Positions 41,793 through 50,800 of a stretch of 64,000 bases of DNA are shown piece by piece; position 1 is the first letter of the stretch, and each line of letters starts with the position of its first letter. The notes under the pieces were generated by a model. It had not been told where the DNA came from. It did no database searches and was given only the letters and a program-made list of their open reading frames with translations. The stretch spans positions 62,001-126,000 of the forward strand of contig CAMUJF010000005.1 in assembly GCA_947089135.1 (NCBI GenBank). The letters run 5' to 3'. This stretch comes from an uncultured Clostridia bacterium. Its GTDB lineage: Bacteria > Bacillota > Clostridia > Oscillospirales > Ruminococcaceae. Position numbers and translations under genes: made by a program.

Positions 41793-42293
41793 TCAAAATT
41801 TATTTTCCAATTTTAAATTTCCCAAAACATGAATAAAATGAATTATTAAGAACGGAACTGCCATAACCGTCAATAAAATATTTTTTCTCCAAATACCTAT
41901 AAAAAAGTAATACATGGGCGGCAGAAGAACTATAAAAAACATCATTACAAAAACACTTTGATGTCCGCCGAAATATATGCCCCACCCGATAAAATTTAAC
42001 AGCAAAACTGCAGCTGCCAGAACAAAAAATATTTTTTCTTTACCATCCGCGGGCAAAAATAAATTTGAATCTTTATTTACGATAAAGAGCATAAGGGCTA
42101 TACACAGCGAGCCGAGAACCTTTTCCAATATTTCAAGGATCGGTGACGATTCCGTCATATTCATAATTGGATTTGTCTGTAATTTGAACAACGGCATTAC
42201 CATATAGGGAATTTCCTGCACAGCAAACAACAGCAAGCCAAATACCCAAAAACCAAGATATTGACTGCCAAAAAGCTTAAAAAACTTAAACAT
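41793..42293 (-). CDS. five-helix membrane protein, paralogue of the product at 40233
   Basis: A 166-residue membrane protein with helices at about 13-33, 51-71, 82-106, 112-132 and 140-160. Its second half matches the protein encoded after hisF, including the WG(I/L)Y core and a basic RKN turn before the last helix. It starts 9 bp after hisH, in the his transcript. There is no recognised family. The two copies flank hisF and its missing hisA neighbour. Confidence 0.65.
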   Translation of the reverse strand: MFKFFKLFGSQYLGFWVFGLLLFAVQEIPYMVMPLFKLQTNPIMNMTESSPILEILEKVLGSLCIALMLFIVNKDSNLFLPADGKEKIFFVLAAAVLLLNFIGWGIYFGGHQSVFVMMFFIVLLPPMYYFFIGIWRKNILLTVMAVPFLIIHFIHVLGNLKLENKF

Positions 42294-42301
42294 AATTTAA
42301 C

Positions 42302-42910
42302 TCAATTCCCTGCCATTCCCACAAAATTTTTCAGCATTTTCAGACCTGTCTCGCCGCTTTTTTCAGGGTGGAACTGCGCTCCGAAAACGGTTTTGCCGTC
42401 CGAAACAACAGCGGGAACTTTTCCGCCATACTCGCAGTAAGCGTACAAATTTTTATCATCACAAAACGCCTCGTAGGAGTGCACAAAATAAACGTACTCG
42501 TTATCGGAAATTCCTTCAAAAAGCGGACAGTCATGCTGCACCTCCAGTTTATTCCAACCCATGTGAGGGATAACAAGCCCCATTTCGGGAATTTTGTCAA
42601 TATAACCGCCAATAAGTCCCAGACCCGCACACTCCTCAAACTCAAAGCTTTTCTCGAAAAGAAGCTGCATACCGAGACATATTCCCAAAAATGGCTTCTT
42701 TTTCGCCTCGTCCTTAATAGTGTCAACAAGACCGCTTTCGTTCAACATTTTCATTGCGCGGGGAAACGCCCCCACCCCCGGCAGAATTATGCCGTCGGCG
42801 TTTTTTAATTCGTCGGCGGACTTAGTAAGCTTATTTTCGCAGCCAAGATAATCCAGCGCGTTTTTCACGCTGAAAATATTTCCTGCGCCATAATCAATTA
42901 CCGCAATCAT
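42302..42910 (-). CDS. hisH: imidazole glycerol phosphate synthase, glutaminase subunit
   Basis: A 202-residue class I glutamine amidotransferase. It has PGVGAFPRAM, the nucleophile Cys78 in GICLGMQLLFE, and the His-Glu pair in FHPEKSG. It passes ammonia to HisF. The true start is ATG 42910, whose A is also the last base of the hisB TGA stop; the 41 residues ahead of it in the open frame are non-coding. hisF is 850 bp further on, an unusual separation for the pair. Confidence 0.95.
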   Translation of the reverse strand: MIAVIDYGAGNIFSVKNALDYLGCENKLTKSADELKNADGIILPGVGAFPRAMKMLNESGLVDTIKDEAKKKPFLGICLGMQLLFEKSFEFEECAGLGLIGGYIDKIPEMGLVIPHMGWNKLEVQHDCPLFEGISDNEYVYFVHSYEAFCDDKNLYAYCEYGGKVPAVVSDGKTVFGAQFHPEKSGETGLKMLKNFVGMAGN

Positions 42911-43485
42911 CAAAGCACTCCCTTTGTTGAAAGAATTTCGTTTCCCGACACTGCTTTTGCAGCTTTCAATGCGTGCGCCACAGCCTTGAAAAGAGCCTCC
43001 GCAATGTGGTGATCGTTTTTGCCGTACTCGCATTTAAGATGCAGAGTAACACTCGCGTTAAACGCAAACGCGCGGAAAAATTCCTCCGCAAGACAGGTGT
43101 CAAAATCACCTATTCTGTCATCGGAAAACTCCGCGTTGAACACGAGAAAAGGTCTGCCGCTTATGTCAATGCTTGCAAATCCGAGAGCCTCGTCCATGGG
43201 GATAAAAGCCGTCCCGTAACGGGCAATGCCTTTCATATCGCCGATAGCCTCTTTGAAAGCCTTGCCGAGTACTATTCCAACGTCCTCAACTGTGTGGTGT
43301 CCGTCAACGTGAAGATCTCCCTCTGCTTTTACGGTAAGACCCATTCCACCGTGTACCGCAAAAGCCGTGAGCATATGATCAAAAAAACCTATTCCCGTGG
43401 AAATATCAACGTTTACACCGCCAAGATCAAGCTTTACATAAATATCAGTTTCCTTTGTCTTTCTTGTAATTTCAGCAGTTCTCAC
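42910..43485 (-). CDS. hisB: imidazoleglycerol-phosphate dehydratase
   Basis: A 191-residue manganese-dependent dehydratase (monofunctional, no phosphatase part). Both metal motifs are present: DGHHTVEDVGI and KNDHHIAEA, with FFDHMLTAFAVHGG at the N-terminus. Start GTG 43485 follows AAGGAGG at ideal spacing and overlaps the hisC stop by four bases. Histidinol-phosphate phosphatase is not among the his genes here. Confidence 0.96.
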   Translation of the reverse strand: MRTAEITRKTKETDIYVKLDLGGVNVDISTGIGFFDHMLTAFAVHGGMGLTVKAEGDLHVDGHHTVEDVGIVLGKAFKEAIGDMKGIARYGTAFIPMDEALGFASIDISGRPFLVFNAEFSDDRIGDFDTCLAEEFFRAFAFNASVTLHLKCEYGKNDHHIAEALFKAVAHALKAAKAVSGNEILSTKGVL

Positions 43486-44555
43486 ATCTGATCCTCCTTT
43501 TCAATGTCGCCGAGAATTTCGTCCAATGCCTTTATAACAGCAGCGTTTTCTTCGGGATTTCCCGCCGTAATGCGTATATAGCTTCCCATATATCTGATAG
43601 ATATGGATTTTTCAAGAAGCCGTTCATATATTTCCTGTGACAGCGATGTTTTGATAAAAACGAAATTTGTTACCGAATCATACACCTTTTCAAGCTTCAC
43701 ATACTTTTTTGAAAGCGCAAGAAGCTGTTCCTGCAAAGACTTTCTGCTCTCAATAATTTCTGCGCAGAATTTGTCAAGAATGTCCTTTTCACTAAGCACC
43801 GCCTTACATACCGCCTGTGAAATGGTGTCCGTATTATACGGCGACTTAACGCTCCTGAGCGCTGTTGTAATGGTATCTCCAGCGACTGCAAAACCCATTC
43901 TTATTCCTGCAAGACCCATTGATTTTGAACAGGTTTTAAGTATTATAAGATTGTCGTAATTTTCAATTTCGTCAAGGACGCTCTGATCCCAGAAATCCAT
44001 GTACGCCTCATCCACAATTACAAGGCAAAAAACATTTTTTACAAGCTTGATGATGTCCTGCTTTGTAACGCCGAGAGACGTGGGGTTGCATGGATTTGAA
44101 AAAATCACCGCCTTTATTTTATTATTGTTACAGTAGGAAATGACTTTCGGTATGCTTATCTGCAAAGAAGCTTCCTTAGGCAGGGACTCAACGTTAAGCT
44201 CGTACAGACTGCCGTAAAATGCGTACATTGAAAAATCGGGAGACAGAGTTAAAATTTTGTCTCCCTTTTCAAGAAAACAGCTTGTGATAATGCTTATAAG
44301 CTCGTCGGAACCGTTCGCCGCCGTGACGTATTTTTCAGGTACGCCGTAAAAATCCGAAAAAGCCTTTACCGCAGGGGTCGCCAGCGGGTCGGGGTAACGG
44401 TTCATATCCACCTTTTTTATTTCCTCGGCAATTTTGTCGCCGAGAATCTCGTTTACATTAAAATAAGATTCGTTTGCGTCAAGTCTTATTTTGTACTGTC
44501 CCTCCACGGAGTCGTAGGGTTCTACCTTTTTAAGCTTTGAATTTAATTCGTACAT
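43482..44555 (-). CDS. hisC: histidinol-phosphate aminotransferase
   Basis: A 357-residue class I/II PLP aminotransferase. The active-site Lys is in TCSKSMGLAGIRMG; IFSNPCNPTS and VDEAYMDF carry the Asn and Asp/Tyr that bind PLP. It converts imidazole-acetol phosphate to histidinol phosphate. Sits between hisD and hisB; a 77-bp gap with a small hairpin separates it from hisD. Confidence 0.95.
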   Translation of the reverse strand: MYELNSKLKKVEPYDSVEGQYKIRLDANESYFNVNEILGDKIAEEIKKVDMNRYPDPLATPAVKAFSDFYGVPEKYVTAANGSDELISIITSCFLEKGDKILTLSPDFSMYAFYGSLYELNVESLPKEASLQISIPKVISYCNNNKIKAVIFSNPCNPTSLGVTKQDIIKLVKNVFCLVIVDEAYMDFWDQSVLDEIENYDNLIILKTCSKSMGLAGIRMGFAVAGDTITTALRSVKSPYNTDTISQAVCKAVLSEKDILDKFCAEIIESRKSLQEQLLALSKKYVKLEKVYDSVTNFVFIKTSLSQEIYERLLEKSISIRYMGSYIRITAGNPEENAAVIKALDEILGDIEKEDQM

Positions 44556-44594
44556 TTTTATTTCCTTTCATTTGCTCGTTTTTACTCGCTTAAA

Positions 44595-44617
44595 GGCAGA
44601 GGAAAATTTCCCCTGCC
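44595..44617. promoter_or_regulatory. small hairpin in the hisD-hisC gap
   Basis: GGCAGAGGAAA at 44595-44605 and its near-complement TTTCCCCTGCC form an almost loopless palindrome with one G-U-type mismatch. No U-run. It may mark mRNA processing or partial polarity between hisD and hisC. Confidence 0.4.
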
Positions 44618-44632
44618 ATATAAATTATACAC

Positions 44633-45919
44633 TTATTTAAATCTCACCTTTACAGCGTTGGCGTGAGCTGTAAGCCCCTCTTTTTCCGCAATGCAGACAA
44701 TATCATCCCGCGCGTCAAGCAGCGCCTGCTCGGTGTAGTAAATAAAGCTTGAACGCTTCGTAAAGCTGTTTACCGAAAGTGGCGAGAAAAATCTTGCCGT
44801 ACCGCTTGTTGGCAGGACGTGGTTCGGTCCCGCAAAATAGTCCCCCAAAGGCTCCGGAGCGTATTTGCCCAAAAACACCGAACCCGCGTTGTCTATCTGA
44901 CCGATATACTGAAGCGGATTTTCCACCTGCAATTCAAGGTGCTCGGGAGCAAGCCCGTTGGCAAGCTCTATGGCGCACTTGAGGCAGTCCGTGACGATTA
45001 TCGCGCCGTAATCCGACAGGGATTTCTCAATAATTTCACGTCTTGAAAGCTCCTTGACCTGCTTTTCAAGCTCGGCTATCGTCTCGTCCGCAATCTTTTC
45101 GCTTGTGGTAATGAGTATTGCGGAAGCAAGCTTGTCATGCTCAGCCTGGGACATAAGGTCTGCCGCAAGGTATTTCGGCTCCGCTGTTTCGTCCGCAACA
45201 ACAAGAATTTCACTTGGCCCTGCTATCATGTCAATGTCCACTTTGCCATACAGAAGCTTTTTCGCCGTTGCAACAAAAATATTTCCGGGCCCCACGATTT
45301 TGTCCACCTTTGGAATAGTTTCCGTACCGTAGGCAAGAGCCGCAACAGCCTGAGCTCCTCCCGCAAGGAACACCCTGTCAACCCCGCATACCGAAGCTGC
45401 AACAAGAATATCCTTGTTCGGAGTGCCGTCTTTTAGCGGCGGAGTAACCATTATTATCTCCTTGACCCCTGCTATTTTTGCGGGAATTGCGTTCATAAGC
45501 ACCGACGAGGGATAAGCCGCAGTTCCTCCGGGAACGTAAAGTCCTACCCTTTCAAGACCTCTTACCCTCTGACCGAGAATAACTCCATTGTCGTGAGGAT
45601 CGATAAAGCCCTGCTCCTTTTGCCTGTGGTGGAACGCCGCGATATTCTCCATCGCGTCAAGAAGCGCGTTTACAAAATCCTCGTCCGCATCGTCAAGAGC
45701 GTCGTGGATAACGTCAAGCGGCACTTCATAATATTCCGGCAGCTTGCCGTCAAATTTTTCGGTATATTCATTAACAGCTTTGTCGCCGTTCTCTTTTACA
45801 TTTTCAATTATTTCGGAAACTATCTCAGTGACCTTTTTGTCCGTCTCGCCGTTGCGCTTGTCAACTTCTTTAAGGAACTCTATTTCACTTTTACCGTCGG
45901 CAATAATCTTTCTTATCAT
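44633..45919 (-). CDS. hisD: histidinol dehydrogenase
   Basis: A 428-residue zinc enzyme that oxidises histidinol to histidine in two NAD-dependent steps. Signatures are VPGGTAAYPSSVLMNAIPA, AGPSEILVVAD, and zinc-ligand His in SQAEHDKLAS and FAGPNHVLPTSG. ATG 45919 (MIRKIIADG) with AAAGGAC is preferred; an in-frame start at 45952 overlaps hisG. Second gene after hisG. Confidence 0.96.
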   Translation of the reverse strand: MIRKIIADGKSEIEFLKEVDKRNGETDKKVTEIVSEIIENVKENGDKAVNEYTEKFDGKLPEYYEVPLDVIHDALDDADEDFVNALLDAMENIAAFHHRQKEQGFIDPHDNGVILGQRVRGLERVGLYVPGGTAAYPSSVLMNAIPAKIAGVKEIIMVTPPLKDGTPNKDILVAASVCGVDRVFLAGGAQAVAALAYGTETIPKVDKIVGPGNIFVATAKKLLYGKVDIDMIAGPSEILVVADETAEPKYLAADLMSQAEHDKLASAILITTSEKIADETIAELEKQVKELSRREIIEKSLSDYGAIIVTDCLKCAIELANGLAPEHLELQVENPLQYIGQIDNAGSVFLGKYAPEPLGDYFAGPNHVLPTSGTARFFSPLSVNSFTKRSSFIYYTEQALLDARDDIVCIAEKEGLTAHANAVKVRFK

Positions 45920-45935
45920 CTTTTGGCATGTCCTT

Positions 45936-46571
45936 TCATAAATTTTCTTCAATAAGCTTAATCAGAGACTCTATTTCCCGCTGCCTCAGCTTCAGACTTA
46001 CCATATTCACAATAAGCCTTGCGGAAATGTGAGCAATGTCCTCGAAAACTTCAAGACCATTTTCTTTAAGCGTAGTACCCGTCTCCACAATATCAACAAT
46101 AGCGTCCGAAAGATTTAAAAGCGGAGCAAGTTCAACACTGCCCTCTATCTTTACTATGTCAACGTCCATACCCTTTTTTTCAAAAAAGGCACGGGACACA
46201 TTTGGGTACTTTGTTGCAATTGTCTTTACGCCGTACCCCTGATAAAAGTCAACGCCCTTTCTGCCCGCCAGTGCAAACTTACACCTGCCGAAACCTAAAT
46301 CTGCAAGCTCAAAAAACTTGCCGCTCATTTCCATAATGGTATCCTTGCCCACAACGCCCATATCGCAAACGCCGTGCTCAACATAAGTAATAACATCAGC
46401 AGCCTTTGCCAGAACCACTTCTATCGTATCTCCCACAGGAAGTATAAGCTTTCTTCCCTTATCGCGGACAGCAGAGCAGTCATATCCTATCTTTTCAAGA
46501 AGACCCACCGTATCCTTTTCAAGTCTGCCCTTTGTGAGAGCAATCCTCAACGGTCTTTTTTCATTATCCAT
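45936..46571 (-). CDS. hisG: ATP phosphoribosyltransferase, short form (catalytic subunit)
   Basis: A 211-residue short-form HisG that joins ATP and PRPP in the first step. LRIALTKGRLEKDT at the start and IVDIVETGTTLKENGL (PRPP loop, about 150-165) are present; the C-terminal regulatory domain of long forms is missing. It therefore needs HisZ, encoded by the overlapping gene upstream. Feedback by histidine would act through that complex. Confidence 0.96.
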   Translation of the reverse strand: MDNEKRPLRIALTKGRLEKDTVGLLEKIGYDCSAVRDKGRKLILPVGDTIEVVLAKAADVITYVEHGVCDMGVVGKDTIMEMSGKFFELADLGFGRCKFALAGRKGVDFYQGYGVKTIATKYPNVSRAFFEKKGMDVDIVKIEGSVELAPLLNLSDAIVDIVETGTTLKENGLEVFEDIAHISARLIVNMVSLKLRQREIESLIKLIEENL

Positions 46572-47781
46572 TTTGTCCGCCCTCCTCGGCTATATTCTCC
46601 GTTAAAATTTCTTTGTCAACGCATACAGCTTTTGCAATTCCTTTTTCGGCAGCATACTCTTTTGTCCTGCCGTAAGAATCGAAAACAGAATTTTCAACAA
46701 TAAGACCCTTTCCCCTAAGATCGTTTGCGTACTTTATAGCCTCCATTACAAAACCGTCCGCACCGTAAACTATAACGTCGGGTATCGGAGCCGAATATTT
46801 ATGAGACTGCTTCATTACCTTTGCCGCGGCATCCACATTTACTGCAAAACCGGTTGCCGGAACATCATATCCAAATTCAGCCAAGAGCTTGTTATAGCGT
46901 CCTCCCGAAAGAACAGCGTCTCCGTAACCGCGCAAATATCCTTTCATAACAACGCCCGTGTAATAGTCAAGCTTGTTTACGATACCCAGATCAATAGTTA
47001 TTTTTCCTCCGTAGCCAAGCTCTATAAGACTGTTGTACAAGCTCCTTAGTTCCGAAATTACCCCTCTTATATTTTCGTCATTGTAAAGCTCCGCAGCTTT
47101 GTCAAATACTTCTTCGCCGCCGAAAAGCCTCGGAAGTTGTTTCAGAGCATTTGTTATTTCGTTGTCTCCGATACTGTCCAGCAAGTCGTTCAAAGCGGGA
47201 TAATTCTTTACCTCAATAAGACTGCGTATCTCTTCTTTTACGGCATTATCCGCGTCAAGCTTGTTTACAAGCTCACGGAAGAATCCAATATCCCCGATCT
47301 CAAAGCGGAAATCCTCATTCTCAAAGGAAGCCAGCACCTCTATGGCGTTGGAAATAACTTCAAGATCGGCTCTTTTTGAATCCGAACCAATAAGTTCTAT
47401 TCCCATTTGGTGTATCTCGTCGCTTCTGCCTCGCATAATCGGTTTGTTGCGGTACACATTCTGGCGGTAGTAAAGCCTCAACGGAAGCCTTGCGTCCCGA
47501 AGCCTTGTAGCCGCAACGCGCGCAATAGGCATCGTCGAATCGGGACGAACTACAAGTAGCCGCCCCTTATTGTCGGAAAGCTTGTACATACTTTCCTGCG
47601 GGAAGTATCTTGAATTAAGGTTGAACACGTCAAAAAATTCAAGTCCGGGGGTAACTATTTCGCAGTAGCCCTTTGATTTGAATATCCCGGAAAGCTTTTC
47701 TTCAAGGCTGCGGCGCATCGCGCAATCCTCAAAAAGCAGATCGCTTGTTCCCTCCGGAGTGATAAGATCGTATCTGTTCAT
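46564..47781 (-). CDS. hisZ: ATP phosphoribosyltransferase regulatory subunit
   Basis: A 405-residue histidyl-tRNA-synthetase-like protein without the anticodon domain. Class II motifs are present (VRPDSTMPIARVAATR, RLYYRQNVYRNKP, SGGRYNKLLAEFG). It completes the short-form HisG. The pairing hisZ-hisG with an 8-bp overlap is diagnostic. It opens the his operon, preceded by a strong promoter and AAAGGAG. Confidence 0.94.
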   Translation of the reverse strand: MNRYDLITPEGTSDLLFEDCAMRRSLEEKLSGIFKSKGYCEIVTPGLEFFDVFNLNSRYFPQESMYKLSDNKGRLLVVRPDSTMPIARVAATRLRDARLPLRLYYRQNVYRNKPIMRGRSDEIHQMGIELIGSDSKRADLEVISNAIEVLASFENEDFRFEIGDIGFFRELVNKLDADNAVKEEIRSLIEVKNYPALNDLLDSIGDNEITNALKQLPRLFGGEEVFDKAAELYNDENIRGVISELRSLYNSLIELGYGGKITIDLGIVNKLDYYTGVVMKGYLRGYGDAVLSGGRYNKLLAEFGYDVPATGFAVNVDAAAKVMKQSHKYSAPIPDVIVYGADGFVMEAIKYANDLRGKGLIVENSVFDSYGRTKEYAAEKGIAKAVCVDKEILTENIAEEGGQNG

Positions 47782-47830
47782 CTGCTATCTCCTTTATTAT
47801 TGTAAAGTGATAATTTAGTATCTTGATATC

Positions 47831-47859
47831 ATAATACCATATCACATTCCAATTGTCAA
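47831..47859 (-). promoter_or_regulatory. sigma-A promoter of the his operon
   Basis: Minus-strand TTGACA (47854-47859) and TATTAT (47831-47836), 17 bp apart. Start point near 47825, leader about 45 nt, too short for a T-box. No his-leader peptide seen. Confidence 0.85.
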
Positions 47860-47884
47860 TAGATTTTTAAAATATTTACAATTT

Positions 47885-50800
47885 TCAGAACAGCGATATC
47901 TGATTTGACTTAGGCAAAGCTTCAAGCGCGCCAATACTTTCAAGAGTTTCAATGACCGACTTTGTTGCACCGCTACGTTCCTGAAGCTCGTCAATCGAAA
48001 GCAAATCTCCCTCCTGAACAGCGTCGTATATTGCCTTTGCAGCATTTACTCCAACGCCCTTTGCCGAACAAAACGGCAGCCGCAGTTTTCCGTCCTCTAT
48101 CTTGTATTTTTCCGCATCCGACTTATAAATATCAATAGGCAGGAACTCAAACCCGCGCGCCATCATTTCGTTCACTATCATCAGCATATCATATGTGGAC
48201 GATTCCTTTGCCGTACGCTCGTTTCCCTTATTACGAAGCTCCGATATTTTGAATTTCACCGCTTCCCTGCCTTGTACCGCAGTCTCCGCGTCAAAATCCT
48301 CTCCCCGAACCGTAAATATTGTCGCATAAAATGCCAGAGGCTCGTAAACCTTGTACCACCCCAGCTTCATTGCAGCTGTAACATAAGCTGCCGCATGAGC
48401 CTTCGGGAACATATACTTGATCTTCAAGCAGCTGTCTATGTACCACTGCGGAACGTCGTGAGCAAGCATATCCTGCTTCATTTCCTCGGTAAGAAGCTTC
48501 GGAGCGTTTCCCTTACGGGTTATCTCCATAATTTTAAATGACAGCTTTGGATCAAGTCCGTGGTAGATCAGGTAAGTCATAATACTGTCACGGGTTCCGA
48601 TAACGTCGGAAATTGTACAAATATTTTCCTTGATAAGTTCCTGTGCATTTCCCAGCCAAACGTCTGTACCGTGTGAAAGTCCGGATATCTGCAAAAGGTC
48701 GGAAAAGTTCTTCGGCTTAGCTTCAATAAGCATTCCGCGCACAAAGGGCGTACCCATTTCGGGAATAGCCAACGTTCCGGTTTCGCAGTCAATATCCTCC
48801 GGTCTTACACCCAATGCCTCCGTAGAAGTACAAAGGCTTATTACCTTTTCGTCTCCGGGAAAAATATCGCCTGTTTTTCTTCCCGTCATGTCCTCAAGAT
48901 GTTTGTAAAGCGTCGGAACATCGTGTCCAAGCTCGTCAAGCTTCAGAATGGTATCATGAAGCGAATGGAAGTCAAAGTGAGTAGTAGTAAAGATAGAATT
49001 AGGATCCTCCGCAGGGTGCTGAACGGGAGTAAAGTCGTACACCTCAAACTTTGAGGGAACGACTACCATTCCCCCAGGGTGCTGACCGGTAGTGCGCTTA
49101 ACACCCGTGCAGCCGATAGTAAGACGGTTTATCTCAGCCTTTGAAGCAATCTCTCCACGCTCGTCAAGATAATGCTTAACATAGCCGTAAGCTGTCTTAT
49201 CCGCAACAGTACCGATAGTACCCGCCTTGAAAACGTTATCCTTGCCGAACAGTTCCTCCGTGTACTTGTGAGCAAAGGTCTGATATTCACCTGAAAAGTT
49301 GAGATCGATATCGGGAGCCTTGTCTCCGTCAAATCCCAAAAACGTTTCAAAAGGAATATCGTGTCCGTCGCGGTTATATGGAGTACCGCATTTCTCGCAG
49401 TCCTTGGGCGGAAGATCGTATCCCGAACCAACCGAACCGTCCGTAATAAAAATACTGTGCTTACAGTTGGGGCAAACATAGTGCGGCGAAAGCGGATTTA
49501 CCTCGGAGATTCCCGCCATTGAAGCTACAAATGACGAACCTACCGAACCACGGGAACCGACCTGATATCCGTGCTCATTTGAATTGGCAACAAGTTTTTG
49601 AGCGATCATATACAGAACCGCAAAACCGTGCTTTATGATAGACGTAAGCTCACGGTCAAGACGTTTCGCAACAAGTTCGGGAATAGGATCGCCGTAAATT
49701 GACTTACACCGTTCCCATGAAATACGCTCTAAGTCCTCTTCCGCACCGGGGATTTCGGGAGTAAACGTTCCCGGAGGAATAGGCACAACATCGGGACTTA
49801 CCATATCCGCGATCTTGTTAGTATTGGTAACAACCACCTCATAAGCCTTTTCCTTGCCAAGATAGGAAAATTCCTCCAGCATTTCGTCCGTTGTACGGAA
49901 GTACAGCGGAGCCTGATCGCCCGCATCCTTGAATTTTTGGTAAGTCAGTATCTTTCTGAAAATACCGTCAGCCTTGTCCATAAAGTGAACGTCACAGGTC
50001 GCTACTACGGGAATGTTAAGCTCTTCACCAAGTTTTACAATTTTTCTGTTAAGGTCTCTCAAATCCTCTTCGGAATTGATGTTGGGGTACTCGCTGTCAC
50101 GAATAAGAAATGAATTATTTTCGATAGGTTGTATTTCCAGATAATCATAAAACCGGGCTGTCTCCTTAATACTTTCCCAAGGGTGACCGTCCTTTACAGC
50201 CGAAAATACCTCTCCCGCCTCGCAGGCGCTGCCCACGATGAGTCCGTCGCGGTGAGCCATAAGTTCGGAAATAGGTATACGCGGATTACGCTTATAGTAT
50301 TTGATATTTCCGTAAGAAATAAGCTTGTAAAGATTTTTCAAGCCGATCGCATTCTTAACAAGAATGATCTGATGATACGACCTGAGCGACCGCGGATCAA
50401 CGTTAAGCACGCACTTGTTTATCTCGCTGATATTGGATATTTTATGTTCTGCAATAAGCCTTCCGATAAGAACTATGTAAATTCTCGCCAGTATTTTTGC
50501 ATCGTCGTCCGCACGGTGATGATTAAAGTCGCCCAAACCAAGTTCTTTGGCAACATAGTCAAGCTTATGCTTTTTAAGGTGAGGTAGCATACTTCTGCTC
50601 ATTTTGACCGTGTCAATGGTTGAAAAGCTGAAATTTATTCCGTACCTTTCACAGCCTGCTGTTATAAAGGAACAGTCAAAGCTTGCATTATGAGCTATAA
50701 GTACAGGAGCCTGTCCGCAAAATTCTATAAATTTTTTTATTGCTTCCTCCTGAGACGGCGCGCCCTTTACCATATCATCCGTAATGCTTGTAAGCTCGGT

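Noticed and set aside
47782..47884. Histidine T-box or leader peptide before hisZ
   Set aside because: Leader is about 45 nt with no His-codon run and no terminator.
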